A DNA stretch of 64,000 nucleotides, taken from the NCBI GenBank assembly GCA_029204225.1, contig CM055112.1, positions 30,806,788 to 30,870,787 on the forward strand, read 5' to 3'. The notes beneath the pieces were generated by a model, which was not told the origin of the DNA, made no database searches, and was given only the letters and a program-made list of their open reading frames with translations. Below are positions 1 through 10,837 of the stretch, piece after piece; the stretch's first letter is position 1; each line of letters opens with the position of its first letter. The DNA is from Diphasiastrum complanatum. Its lineage: Eukaryota; Streptophyta; Lycopodiopsida; Lycopodiales; Lycopodiaceae. A program made the translations under genes and the position numbers.

Positions 1-1163
1 TGCTTATGTTCCTACTCCTTGGTGCTGGTCTTCCGATGCTGCTATCTTTTCTTGGGGCACCTATATCACTGAGTTTGCACATATGGTTGATGGTTACGTG
101 TATGATGCGGAAATTCGCGATGAGTGTCCATCTCTTTTCCAGTTTCCTTATTGGCTTCCTGTTGCTGATGCAGTTCTACCTTCTCGGGCTTTTTGGATAC
201 CTTGGTATGATGTCCCTATCTTTTGGGCTGATCCTCTACTATCTTGGGCATTACAGATACCTTGGCATTCCTGGTTGCTGCTTGATCATTCTACTTCTGA
301 TGGGCAGTCTGAGGTCCTTAACAGGATCCTTGAGGATTATTTACGCCATTTTGTTACTCCTTCTGGGAAGGATTGGGATCAGCATTTATGTTTAGCAGAG
401 TATAGCTATAATAGCTTTGTTAGTACCAGCACAAGTGTCTCACCATTTTTCTTATCTCATGGCTATGCACCTCTTTTACCTGGAGGATACACCTGTCACA
501 CTTGCATCTTTTCTATCAGGTGCTCGAGAGCTTATTACCTGGGCCAATTCTCATTTACAGCATGTTCAGCAGCGTTATCAGACCTTAGTTGATCGTCACC
601 GCCGCCATGTTGAGTTTCAGCTTGGAGATATGGTTTATCTACGCCTACGGTTTGCAACGTCATCATTTTGTCCAGGGCCATGCTTCTACTGAGAAGCTTG
701 CACCACGTTATTATGGGCCTTATCGCATTTTGGAGGTTCTTAGTCCAGTTACATATTGCTTACAGCTTCCTGCTTCCGCACGCACCTGTGATGTATTCCA
801 TGTCAGTTTATTACGTGCTGCTATTGAGGATGACGCTCCTTGTGATGCTAAGTTTCCTACTGCTCCAGAGTTATTTCCATTTTTACCTACTGCTATATTA
901 CAGGTTCATCGATACCATAGTCGACGCCGCCGGCAGATTCAGTTTTTGGTCCAGTGGGATGGTCATCCTATTGAGGAGGCCACATGGGAGCCTATTGATG
1001 TTTTTTGTCATACACCATCACTTGCGGATCAGGCTCGTGCTGTTGCTGCACTTGTTGATTCCTCTACATCAGATGTTGTTCTAGCTGTTGATGCACCAGG
1101 GCTTGCTGCTATTTGATCCAGTTTCTTTTCGGCAGTTGGGTCTATTTGGGTGGTGCCAAGGAG
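1..1163 (+). pseudogene. Gypsy family A, integrase end and chromodomain (copy A1)
   Basis: Downstream part of a Ty3/Gypsy polyprotein, cut by the window start. Around 290-475 the integrase core end is readable (SDGQSEVLNRILEDYLR, then a YNS-type motif); after a frameshift near 480 comes the linker with QLGDMVYLRL (about 540-660); after another near 655 the C-terminal domain (LAPRYYGPYRILEVL) and a chromodomain (FLVQWDGHPIEEATWEP, about 945-995), ending at the stop near 1114. Bases 1-290 match the unusual family-A region seen at 6950-7115 in A2 and are not ordinary integrase. Two frameshifts make it non-functional. The chromodomain would have guided the integrase to chromatin. Confidence 0.85.
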
Positions 1164-1575
1164 AGTTATGGACTCGGCTCATTACATTCGTCGCGTCCAT
1201 TTACATTTACTTTACTTTATGCATAAGCAGGCCTTGGGCCCTTTTTTATTCATTAGTGACACTTAGACTATATGGTTGGCCTTTGGCCTTATTACTCCTT
1301 ATTAGGCCATTTGGACATATTACTGGAGAGTGGGGGCCTTCTTGGAGGGCGCACTATTTTACCTCCCAGTTGGGCCCTAGCCACCAGAAGCTTCCTTTTA
1401 GGGCTTCCTCTTGGCTATAAGCAGGGAAATTGTGTCATTTGTTATTCAGCTGATGATATTGATCTCTCTCTTTAGTCTCCTTAATCTCTCTCTTTCCTGC
1501 TTTGTAGGGTTAAGTCTTGCTTATGTGCTGCTTTCATAGCTTAGCTTTAGATCAGTTGTGGCTTTATTCGTAACT
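1164..1575 (+). repeat. 3' LTR of family A copy A1
   Basis: It follows a purine tract (GGTGCCAAGGAG) and starts AGTTATGGACTC. It matches, in opposite orientation, the LTRs at 5847-6289 and 10838-11280, and ends in CGTAACT. The 3' third is more diverged. Termini are AGTTA...TAACT rather than TG...CA. Confidence 0.8.
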
Positions 1576-2200
1576 CAGGGCCTAATAATAAAGTTAGTGA
1601 ATAAAATCGGGGTTCCCACCAAAATTCAAATTCAAATTGGTTCCCTCCAATTTTTGAATGGGTTCCCTCACTTTTTCAAATTTAAATAACTAGGGAGGTA
1701 AAAAATGGCCAATAGGATTTGAGGCCAAAGCCCTAAAATCCACTATATAGAGTGGTAATTTGAAATCATTTGTACATGTTCTCTTCATTTCAATACAAGT
1801 AGGTTGGCCCTCTTATGAAATGGATATGGAATGTCCTTGCTCTCCATCTTTCCTCCTCTAACTCATGTTTTCTTTGGATTTGCGGATTTGATGCTTATTG
1901 GAATTGATCATTCTTATGCTTTTTGTGAGAGAGAAAGGGAGAGAGAAAAGAGTAAGTCCCTATCATTGTTGTGGACCTAGTGTTAATGGATGTAGTGTTA
2001 ATGCTTAGTGTTGATGGATCTTAGTGTTAGACATGAATCATATGCGCATGTTGGATTATGAAATATGCTATCACTCTCCTGGGAACGAACGTCCGTGTGA
2101 TAACTAGCTTCATCTCCTTGATGCTTGTGTGCTTGGATCTAGGGTTGAGGGTAGGATGGGAAATGCCCACTACAGTAACAAAGAGGGGCAATCGTGCAAG
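1576..2200. other. AT-rich intergenic, LTR-like but no gene
   Basis: No coding sequence recognised. A TATA-like CTATATAG lies near 1742 inside an AT-rich block that resembles an LTR promoter, but no matching partner LTR, primer site or duplication was found. A short run of TAGTGTTAATG-like repeats sits at 1977-2030. Confidence 0.4.
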
Positions 2201-2400
2201 CCTAAGTTCCCAAACTATGTAGGTTTTGCAAAGACAAAGACAAGAAGCAAAAGAAGGCTGAGCATCCCAAGAAGAAACGTAAGGGGCAAAGCTTAAAATA
2301 AAAAGCAAGTCAATGTGGATGGTGTCACCTTTAAATGCAACAAACTAGGGCACTTTGCCTCATCATGCATTGAGAAGAAAGAAAGCCAAAGGCCATAAAC
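2200..2400 (+). pseudogene. retroelement gag zinc-knuckle relic
   Basis: A lysine-rich stretch is followed by FKCNKLGHFASSC (about 2329-2370), which fits the CX2CX4HX4C zinc knuckle of Copia/Gypsy nucleocapsids with the first cysteine lost. Frames are broken by stops. Only this fragment is seen; the family cannot be fixed. Confidence 0.45.
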
Positions 2401-2594
2401 AAAGAGGAGGTTTTTGAGGAGAGAAAGCTGATCTTGCCTATTGCATGAGAAGAGTGCATAGCACTTGAGAAAGACGTGTTGGATTTTAACCTCGCTCCAT
2501 GCACTGATCCAATACAAGGCAAAAAGAACAGCAAACAGGTCAAAATCCTTGCAAGGAATTGCAGAAACATAGTCCTAATTCAGGATTGGAATAG

Positions 2595-2731
2595 AAATCG
2601 ACCTTGGGTCGAGTCGAATCAAATTGAAGTCTAAATTGACCTTGGGGTCAAGTCGAATCAAATTGAAGTCTATATCAACCTTGGGTCGAATCGGATTAAA
2701 TTGAAGTCTAAATTGATCCCTAGGGTTGAAT
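2595..2731. repeat. 38-bp tandem repeat, about 3.5 units
   Basis: Units begin at 2595, 2633, 2672 and 2710 (38, 39, 38 bp and a partial). Each contains ACCTTGGGTCGA-like sequence followed by AATCAAATTGAAGTCT. Units differ by a few substitutions and one insertion. Confidence 0.85.
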
Positions 2732-3430
2732 AAAAAATTTGACCCACTCATTTCGATCCTTCATCTACTCCCTATATCTATTTCGGCCTAACTACTAAGT
2801 AGTGACATAGCAATCTAGTCTTAATGTGTGTTGTATTTTTTGAATCACATTGTATCATCTCTCTATCGATTGTTATAGAATTGAAAATAGAGATAGAAAG
2901 GATCGTTAAATTGAGGTTTACCAACCTAGGAATCCTCGATGGTCTTCTACAACTCAAAATAGATCAAAATTAGCAACAACAATCAACATGCAAGCAAATA
3001 CAGTGACATGCAATCAACATGCAAGCAACTGTGGAAACATGCAAGCAATCTGAAGAATTCTAGAGGCATGCATGCAACATGCATGGACTAGTACTTGCAC
3101 ATGCAAACGGAAATTGCTAGCAAATTGGAATTTTGTCGACATGCAATGAATAGATCAAACTTTCAAAGTAATCGAATCTACTGGCTATGGAGGGTAGCAA
3201 GCAAGATGAAGAGGATGCGAGCAGAAATTTGCATGAAACTTTCGTCAAAACTTGCTACACAAACTAAAATGATAGTATATGTTGTAAGGAGCATTCTAAC
3301 ATCATTAATCCTGGAAATTCCTCCTCCAATTGGGTCGATTGGATCACGAATGCTTGCTGTCCATGAATTTCTAGCAAGAAAAACTTTACAACAGTCGTAT
3401 CTGGAGCTTATCCAGAAGATTAGAAGATGC
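2732..3430. other. no gene seen; CATGCAAGCAA micro-repeats
   Basis: AT-rich, no coding signal recognised. Between 2986 and 3110 the words ACATGCAAGCAA and GCATGCATGCAACATGCATG recur, an irregular short repeat of RY type. The right part probably belongs to the leader of the Copia relic that follows. Confidence 0.4.
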
Positions 3431-3439
3431 CTTCGATCA

Positions 3440-4160
3440 GCGACATTCAGTCTAAGATCAGTACGATCTTGGATACAGAAGGTTCAAATTATTTAATCTG
3501 GAAGTTAAAGACTTCACTCATACTGAAGGGCGAAGGTCTTTGGCAATGGGTAGAACCAATAGAAGAGAAGCAGTTATGATCAAAATCTCAGGTGTTGAAT
3601 CAATGAAGCATAAAAGACAGCAATAGACTAAAGCCCTACAAGCAATAGACAAGACAATAGGTTCTCCCACGAAGAGCCCAAGCAATACCGATCAATAATC
3701 TGAAAAATGAGTGTACAAATGCCCCTATAAATAACCTACCAATGAACCCTAAAATAGGAATTCAAAAGTAAAGGGAGGCAAAATGTGGAGGGAAAATAGT
3801 GCGCCCTCCTATAGGTCCCCACTCCACATATAACCATATAATAAGGGCCCAAGGCCAGTCAATGTCATAAAAAAGGACCCAGTGCGGGTCATAAGCATAT
3901 AAAAAGGCTCTGGGGCCTGTACATGACTAATATAAAATGCGTAACCATAAATATACATAACCAACAGTAAATGTAAAGAGGCCTGCGGAATATATGCAGA
4001 GTAGCCCAGTAGGCCTGTATCCTGTAGTCCGTAACTGAAGCCAATTGCTCTTGGCAAAGAACTTCGAGAACGGAGTTTGAAAAATGACAAAGCTATAACA
4101 ATTATTGCGTCTTCAGTGAATGACAACATAATGCTAGATCTTACATCAATTTTGAACAAT
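3440..4160 (+). pseudogene. Copia gag relic split by a solo LTR
   Basis: At about 3465-3571 the plus strand reads a Copia gag start (GSNYLIWKLKTSLILKG, then GLWQWVEP). At 4037-4145 the reading continues with LKNDKAITIIASSVND, matching the gag domain where W...D.KA...I is conserved. The two halves are separated exactly by the family-A solo LTR at 3572-4036. No protease, integrase or RT follows here. It would have been the capsid protein of a Ty1/Copia element. Confidence 0.7.
3572..4036 (-). repeat. solo LTR, diverged family A
   Basis: It starts AGTTATGATC and ends CCGTAACT, flanked on both sides by GAAGC (3567-3571 and 4037-4041), a clean 5-bp target duplication. The inside shares GGAGGGAAAATAGTGCGCCC and AAGGGCCCAAGGCC-like blocks with the A2 LTRs. 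No internal region remains, so it is a recombined solo LTR. It fixes the family termini as AGTTA...TAACT. Confidence 0.85.
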
Positions 4161-5218
4161 TGAGTGCACTATTCACGCAAATGAGTGTACCATTCTAGTT
4201 TTGAGGCACTGTCATTGAATGTATTGATGATCATGTGTAACACTTGGAGACCATAGTCTAAAGTTTTACTCCGAGGGTTTGTGCCAAAAGTGTTGCAGTG
4301 AAAGGATGCTAAGGCAATAAGCAGCCGTAAGTACTTATTCAAGCAGAGTCTTTTATGACTCGTTTGAAAGAGGAGCTCAAGAGTAATATCCTTGCATGTC
4401 AAAAGCAGTGATGGGAGATGATGATATGGCCGGTAAGGCTGTTGTAATGTAGTTTTATGACCAAACAACTTTATGCATGTTGTTTTGCCAAGGCACTTTT
4501 GCCAAAAGTCACATCGGATGTTGGAGGAGAGTAGGGCGAGCTATTCAGGGAGGATCTTGATTCTAAAAATAAGACCATGGCTTCTCCTTCTCATAGCCCT
4601 CTTGCATGGGTATAAGTGCAGAGAAGGACTCAATCAACCGCTGCTATTAGGTGTTCAAAGTGGACAAGGGTGAGTTGGAGGGATGGAGAGGATCTTCATT
4701 AATCTCTTGTGCTTCTATTTGTGAAGAAAGCATACATGCATCTATGATTGGGTGGTTAACGTGAATCATGATGTCAATGTGTACTTCTTTAGGCAATTTT
4801 GTTGGTTATTTTGAATAATCCATGGTCAGATTGTTACAGTAGTGGTTGTCCTTGTCATATTATTATAGTTGTTTTTAGTGTATATAGTTTGTTTTTGGCT
4901 GACGGAAATATTTAGGGAACATAACTGATAGACCAACTGATAATGGTTCCTCACAAAGCTATCTGAATAATTGATTGTTGCAAAAGTTACGGTTTGCCAA
5001 CCCATAGCTGGTGATCTTGCCAGCTCTTAAGACTTGCTGACCTTTTCTGTGTATTTAAGTTAACAGGAAAAGTCTTTCTATACTTTTAATACATCATTTG
5101 ACTTTTTGGCTGATTGGAATTTTCTCTTCAAGCATATTCCTTTATGGACTTTTAATAGTCACCATAGATTTTCTTGAAGAACACATCAACCATGACGTCT
5201 ATGTAATTTTTATTTCAG
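4161..5218. other. no gene seen; probable intron upstream of first visible exon
   Basis: AT-rich sequence with no continuous coding signal on either strand. It ends in a polypyrimidine tract and TTTATTTCAG, the acceptor of the exon at 5219. The left part may hold decayed Copia gag. Confidence 0.4.
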
Positions 5219-5271
5219 GACTTTGCAGATGCTGAGTTTTCCAAAAGTTCAGTAGTGCGGCAAGTATGGCG
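5219..5271 (+). CDS. MDR (quinone oxidoreductase/VAT-1-like) gene, first visible exon
   Basis: Short exon of 17 codons plus two bases (DFADAEFSKSSVVRQVW then CG). Borders are TTTATTTCAG on the left and GCG|GTGAGA on the right. Alone it would not be recognisable. It is assigned because its exit phase joins the exon at 5663 without a stop, and that chain leads into clear MDR exons at 17592, 47583, 47787 and 58893. It lies N-terminal to the catalytic GroES-like domain. The start codon and any earlier exon were not found. Confidence 0.6.
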
Positions 5272-5662
5272 GTGAGATTCTAGTATTTAGGAAAAAGCTT
5301 TTTCCATGATAGAACTCTATGCAATTACTGTTACCTTTGGTCAATCATTGCCTAGTCGTCTTGCATTTTAGTTCACAAACTAGCCCAAGTTGCACAATGT
5401 TTGATCAGTGTCATGTCAAAAATTGTATTGAATATTACAGTCTCGAATAATTGCTTGACAAAGATCTATATTTTGATTCTTGGAAAACATTCAACAAAAT
5501 ATTTGTATAACACAAGGCATTTGGGATGATAAACTAGTTTCTTCCATAGGTGTACATAAAATCTTGGCAAAGTCATCATCTTTATTAGCTTTATTCTTAG
5601 GATTCAATGTTTTGTTCTTGTTGTTTTGATATCTTCTTAGTTGACTCAACTTTGTGATGCAG

Positions 5663-5699
5663 ATCACAAAATCCAGGGAAAATTTCGGACTTGCGGCTG
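5663..5699 (+). CDS. MDR gene, second visible exon
   Basis: Thirty-seven bases between GTGATGCAG and CTG|GTAAGT, the strongest splice borders in the window. Joined to the previous exon (phase 2) it reads R-SQNPGKISDLRL and ends in phase 0. This is the start of the GroES-like fold in MDR proteins, where the substrate name strand precedes a LVTEELPPP-type turn; the next exon at 17592 supplies that turn. The intron before it is 391 bp; the one after it is 11,892 bp and contains the whole A2 retrotransposon. Confidence 0.7.
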
Positions 5700-5846
5700 G
5701 TAAGTTTACAGCTAAATAGTTTGACATGCATTTTCAAATCAATGCTTTGACATTTGTGAAGTTGTCTCATTTAACTTTTTGTCTCTCTCTAGGTACATCA
5801 AATTCTTTGTTGGCTGCTGATTGTTCTTTGTTTCTTTATGCAGAAC

Positions 5847-6289
5847 AGTTATGAATTGAGCCACAGTTGATCTAGATCTAAGCTATGAAAGCATCACATA
5901 AGCAAGACTTAAGCTATGAAAGCAGCACATAAGCAAGACTTAACCCTAGAAAGCAGGAAAGAGAGAGATTAAGGAGGCTAAAGAGAGAGATCAATATCAT
6001 CAGCTGAATAACAAATGACACAGTTTCCCTACGTATAGCCAAGAGGAAGCCCTAAAAGGAAGCTTCCGGTGGCTAGGGCCCAACTGGGAGGGAAAATAGT
6101 GCGCCCTCCAAGAAGGCCCCTACTCTCCAATAATATGTCCAAATGGCCTAATAATGAATAATAAGGCCAAAGGCCAACCATATAGTCTAAGTGTCACTAA
6201 TGAATAAAAAAGGGCCCAAGGCCTGTTTATGCATAAAGTAAAGTAAATGTAAATGGATGCGGCGAATGTAATCAGCCGAGTCCATAACT
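5847..6289 (-). repeat. A2 3' LTR (sense)
   Basis: Begins AGTTATGAATTG and ends CCATAACT on the plus strand, with 7-bp inverted ends. It contains the GGGAAAATAGTGCGCCC block shared with all family-A LTRs. The purine tract CCAGGGAG (sense) lies directly inside at 6290-6297. Confidence 0.85.
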
Positions 6290-6336
6290 CTCCCTGGCAC
6301 AAAAGAAAAAGACCCAACTACTAAAAAGAAACTGGA

Positions 6337-6944
6337 TCAAGTAGCAGCAAGCCCTGGTGCATCAACAGCTAGAACAACATCTGATGTAGAGGAATCAACA
6401 AGTGCAGCAAGAGCACGAGCCTGATCCGCAAGTGATGGTGTATGATAAAAGACATCAATAGGCTCCCATGTGGCCTCCTCAATAGGACGGCCATCCCACT
6501 GGACCAAAAACTGAATCTGCCGGCGGCGTCGACTATGGTATAGACGAACCTGTAATATAGCAGCAGGTAAAAATGGAAATAACTCTGGAGCAGTAGGAAA
6601 CTCAACATCACAAGGAGTGTCATCCTCAATAGCAGCACGTAATAAACTAACATGGAATACATCACAGGCGCGTGTAGAAGCAGGAAGCTGTAAGCGATAT
6701 GTAATTGGACTAAGAACCTCCAAAATGCGATAAGGCCCATAATAACGTGGTGCAAGCTTCTCAGTAGAAGCATGGCCCTGGACAAAATGATGACGTGGAA
6801 ACCGTAGGCATAGATAAACCATATCTCCAAGCTGAAACTCAACATGGCGGCGGTGACGATCAACTGAGGTCTGATAACGCTGCTGAACATGCTGTAAATG
6901 AGAATTGGCCCGGTTAATAAGCTATCGAGCACCAAGATATCCAA
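6337..6944 (-). pseudogene. A2 integrase C-terminus and chromodomain
   Basis: In sense orientation: linker with QLGDMVYLCLRF, then LAPRYYGPYRILEVLSPITY (integrase C-terminal beta domain), a VFHVSLL motif and the chromodomain FLVQWDGRPIEEATWEP, ending at the stop at 6337. The frame from 6822 to 6337 is open. The upstream integrase core, including the SDGQSE glutamate motif still present in A1, is deleted: the sequence jumps from the 6950-7115 block straight into the linker. So the catalytic triad is absent and only the chromatin-targeting tail remains. Confidence 0.85.
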
Positions 6945-7786
6945 AAAGCCCGAGAAGGTAGAACTGCATCAACACTAGGAAGCCAATAAGGAAACTGGAA
7001 AAGAGATGGACACTCATCACGAATAGCCGCATGATACACGTAACCATCAACCATATGTGCAAGGTGCCCCAAGAAAAGATAGCAGCATCGGAAGACTAGC
7101 ACCAAGGAGATCATCCTGACAATGGATAGCTTAAAATGGAGAAATATGCACCAACATGGTCAAAAGCCCAAGGTATCCATAGGGCCCATGAATGAGAAGT
7201 ACCAATGGCATACGGTACCCTCAAGGCCCATATCACGAGAAGAGCAGCATGCCAAAGGCTCCAGAAGGTCCAAGAAATCAATGCATCATCTAAAAAGACA
7301 TGACCCATCGGAACTGGCCGCAAGTGTAATCCCAAAGTACACACCAGGCGCACAAATGAGGAATAGAAGAAATGCACTGGAATGAGGAACAGGTTCCGCA
7401 ACATCAGTAGCAAGCATCAGAGCAATATCCACGTGTAGCTGGGAATGAGTATCAAAGCACATATGAGCAACACTGAAGTATATGGCGGCAACATCCCCAA
7501 AAACTATCCAAGAGAGGAGAGGGAATTCTCTCAAGGTACCCTGATGGTCTCGGAACACCAAAACAACGTGGCAACTCAGCATCGGAGACCAAGCGATATG
7601 GAGCAACCTGAAATGACAGGGAACCTGAAGATCACCCAGACAAACAGTAGCTGGAACGGAGGCAATAACCCAAGCCAACAGGATATGCCAAGCCTGACAA
7701 TGAGCAACAATCCAAGGAACAGATAGAGAGCCACATGCATAATCATAGAGATATCCGCACCATAGGCGATCAGTAATATGGAAAAA
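6945..7786 (-). other. A2 uncharacterised internal region
   Basis: Between the novel ORF and the integrase tail. On the minus strand it reads as hydrophobic, tryptophan-rich peptide with several stops (for example frames over 7286-7678 and 7111-7413). Part of it (6950-7115) recurs at 1-200 in A1 with substitutions. No RT, RNase H or integrase zinc motif is recognisable. It may be decayed coding sequence or a structural RNA portion. Confidence 0.5.
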
Positions 7787-8545
7787 CTAGCACCAATCAA
7801 CAGGTCCAAATGAAAACCAAGCTATATGTAATAACCAGGAATGCCATATATCCATAGCATCGGCATGGACTGCAACAAACCTATACGTAGAAACACCAGG
7901 AGACGGAAGGATGTCCGTGTACTCATCTAGAAAGATCCCAGCATATAAATAACCTAGATAAGTAATAGTGACCATCTGGCAAATATCCTCGGATGAAAAA
8001 TGTGTAACAGTAAGGGCCAAAGGCGCATGAATCATGTCAGGAACCGTAGAAATATCATGAGGCAGATCACAAACCTTAAGCAGAGATCCATGGATTAAAG
8101 CGAAAGAAGATACAACCTGATCACCAATAGCGAGGGAACCATCAAATGTGGACCCATGAAGAACCCCATAGAAATCAGCAGGAACATCGGCCATAACAGA
8201 CTCAAGAGATGGAGATATAGAGACCAATGGAGAAGATACTGCACCAACCACCGAACCAGGAAGGCAATCTGAAGTATGCGCAAAGGCAATTGTAGAAATA
8301 CCACCAAGGTATACGGTCTCAATATCAATGAAATTAGGAATGACCACTGAATACGATATCTGTGAATCAAGGCATATAGGTGCAAGGCACACAACAACAA
8401 CTTGTAAATCCGAAGCAACATCAACCTGAGGAAGAGGACCCACGGATGGTGAAAGTGAAGCAGCAACTGATGTACTCTGACTGGAAAGAAGAGCTGCATC
8501 GTCAGCCTCTGGCAGGCTACGCATAAACTGCTTCCCGGTAACCAA
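7787..8545 (-). CDS. A2 unidentified ORF in place of RT
   Basis: An open frame of about 250 codons. It starts with the protease-RT linker typical of the family (LVTGKQFMRSLPEA) and then departs from any pol domain I know: rich in V, S, D and H, with GGISTIAFAHTSD, PLVSISPSLESVMADVPADF and GVLHGSTFDGSLAIGDQ. A second copy of the same frame is open over 37534-37960 in A3 with conservative changes. No catalytic motif, signal peptide or clear membrane helix. Function unknown; it may be a captured host sequence or a rapidly evolving element protein. Confidence 0.5.
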   Translation of the reverse strand: MVTGKQFMRSLPEADDAALLSSQSTSVAASLSPSVGPLPQVDVASDLQVVVVCLAPICLDSQISYSVVIPNFIDIETVYLGGISTIAFAHTSDCLPGSVVGAVSSPLVSISPSLESVMADVPADFYGVLHGSTFDGSLAIGDQVVSSFALIHGSLLKVCDLPHDISTVPDMIHAPLALTVTHFSSEDICQMVTITYLGYLYAGIFLDEYTDILPSPGVSTYRFVAVHADAMDIWHSWLLHIAWFSFGPVDWC

Positions 8546-9235
8546 CTAGAAGTCTCCCTGAGAATCAATGCCAACAAGTGAGTGTGTAACTGCATCAGGT
8601 ACAAATGTCAATGTCTGTTGTGTCAAGTCCAGTGTAACGGCTCCAAGAGATGCAAACCAATCAGCACCAAGGATAAGATCATAACACTCCATAGGAATAA
8701 TGTAAAGATCTGCCTGTCCAGAAAAATCTCCAATGGGGTATGGTAAACGCTTAAACATCTGAGAACTAGGAATAGAATGGGAACTAGCAACCTCAACTGT
8801 GAGAGGCTGTGAAGCAGGAACAGGTGAAGCACGTATCCGACTGGTGATATAACTGCTAATAAAAGAATGAGTGTTGCCAGTATCAACTAAAGCAATATAC
8901 TCACGACCTGTAATACGTACACGTAACCGAATGGAGCGAGGACTAGGACGCCCTGTCCAAGTAGCATAGGCAAGCTAAGCATGGCAAGTAGCAGGAAGTA
9001 AATTAGTGGAAGGCTCAGAGGATAGGTTAGGCTCATCAGAAATATGAATGTAGATATTGGAATCATTTGGAGTAGCGCCCTCATGGTAAAAAACAGCAGT
9101 AGTAGTAGGGAGAGGCTGACGGCAATCACGGGCAAAATGGTCAGGACTCCTACAACGAAAGCAAAGACGCTGCTGCTGAAGGTCAGCGAATTCTGCAGAC
9201 GTGTAACGTCGGACAAAATCAAGTCGAGGAGTCAA
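8546..9235 (-). pseudogene. A2 nucleocapsid knuckle and aspartic protease
   Basis: Sense order: CFRCRSPDHFARDC (CX2CX4HX4C zinc knuckle, near 9130-9170), an acidic spacer, then the retropepsin with VDTGNTHSFIS (DTG active site, near 8870-8890) and the second motif YDLILGADWFASLGAV (near 8640-8680). A stop near 8976 and one after GIDSQGDF (near 8548) interrupt the frame. The catalytic Asp-Thr-Gly is intact. It would have cut the Gag-Pol precursor. Confidence 0.8.
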
Positions 9236-10150
9236 AGGACGAGACGAAGGGACAATGGAGAGAGCTGGAACAGAAGGGGCAGGTGTAGGGGTGGACGCAG
9301 CGGGAAAGGATGAACAGAAGGATGGGGTCGGGAGAAGCGGGAAGGAAGAGTGTCAGAGTACTTATGCTGTAAAGTACTGGCAAGAGACATTGCCTCAACA
9401 AGTGTGGGAGGACGGAAGGCAGAAACATCATCACGTAAAGCACCATGAAGCCCAGCAATGTAACAAGAAATAAGCTCAGTATAAGAAAGCTCCATAAACT
9501 GATCTGTATAAGAAGCAAGATCACTGGTCTGTGAGACTACGGAATGTATCACGTTGGCGGTCGAGCCACTGAGGGTCAATCATAGCATGACGGAGGTCAC
9601 GGCAAAAAGTATGCCATAAATGGAGCCCTTCCCGATCAGGATCAGCTCTATAAACTCGCCACCACGTGGCGGCGTGTCCATCTAAATGTAAAGCAGCCAA
9701 CTGGATCTTCTGAGGATCAGTCTTAGGGTAGATCTGAAAATATGTGTCAAGCTTAGCAAACCAACTCTCTAATAAGTTCCCGTTAGAGGAACCGGAATAG
9801 GTAGCAAGTTGTACCCTATCACGAAAGTCTCGAGCAAAGTGTGGCTCAGGAAGTGGGGGACGTGAAAAGAAACCAGGAGATGGGTTAGGTGGAATGAACG
9901 GTCCACCACCAGGCTGACTAGCAAAGGAAGATGGAAATCAAAATGGTGGGGGAGTCCCAAATGAAGGAAAAACAGGAGCTTTACCAGGACCATGAGGCTG
10001 TAAAGAATCAATCTGTGACTGCATAGTAGCAAAGCCGGTCATAACGGTATCGAAGCGAAGAACGAGGCCAGAAAGGGTCTCATCCATGCGACGAAACTGA
10101 TCGGATAAGGTTTCTTGAGTAGTCTCACTCGGGGTAGGTGAATGTGCCAT
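9236..10150 (-). pseudogene. A2 gag
   Basis: Starts MAHSPTPSETTQETLSDQFR at 10150. A coiled region with MQSQIDSLQPHG follows, then a proline-rich stretch and the Retrotrans_gag core (IQLAALHLDGHAATWWRVY near 9660-9710; DLASYTDQFMELSYTE near 9480-9530). A stop near 9938 and a frame change separate the N-terminal part from the core, so the protein is not intact. It corresponds to the capsid protein. Confidence 0.8.
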
Positions 10151-10825
10151 AATGATAGTGGAAGGAATAGACGAAAACTTGAGAGAGCGGACTCTTGTCG
10201 TTACCCCAAATTAGTCTATAAAAACCACTATTATCACAACTAAGAAAGGACAACAAATGAAAAAAAAGTGAAAATGAAGGCTGTAAAAATGCGCTGGACA
10301 GCCAGGAGGCAAGTGACAAATTGGAGTATCAAACGGAGTCGGAATTTCGTGAAATTTGGTTGAGGATGGGCGATGGACAGCCTGCAAACAAGGTGTGAAA
10401 AATGGCTGCAAACGGAGACGAAAACGGACGAAAGTGACAAGTATGAAGCGGCTGGACAGCCTGCAAACAAAAGTGAAAAGAGGGCTGAAAATGGGAGGAA
10501 CGGACGAAAGAGATGAGGGAATTGGGCACTGGAGAGCCTGCAAACAGGCTGGAAATGGTGATAGAGGGTTGGAACTTGGGCGCCGGAAATAATCTGCCCA
10601 AATTTTTTTTTTTTCCGACCGCCAAATTTAGCGGAAATACTTCCGCTAACTATCTGCTAAAGCTCCACCAAGGAAAATGCTTTGATAGGAGCTGGTCCTC
10701 CTCCAAACTGTGTTGAATGTTGCTGAAGCAAAGAGACGAAAGCCCTCAGCAAAGAGAGAAAAATCAGCAAGGAAAATGGGCACCCAATCAAAAAATCAGA
10801 TCTGAAATTCAGCAATCAAGAAAGT
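10151..10825 (-). repeat. A2 leader with 79-bp phased repeats
   Basis: Untranslated leader between primer site and gag. On the plus strand (C/A)TGGACAGCC-type cores recur at 10294, 10373, 10452 and 10529 (spacings 79, 79, 77), usually followed by TGCAAACA. Sense core is TGTCCAGCGC. The same unit occurs at 52560 and 52640 in A4. Confidence 0.75.
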
Positions 10826-10837
10826 GTTCTGATACCA
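10826..10837 (-). other. A2 primer-binding site (initiator tRNA-Met)
   Basis: Sense TGGTATCAGAAC immediately follows the LTR end ...CATAACT with no spacer. It matches the 3' end complement of plant initiator tRNA-Met used by most LTR elements. Confidence 0.85.

Noticed and set aside
2595-3110. CRISPR-like spaced repeats
   Set aside because: Units are directly tandem or irregular micro-repeats, without unique spacers, in a eukaryotic genome.
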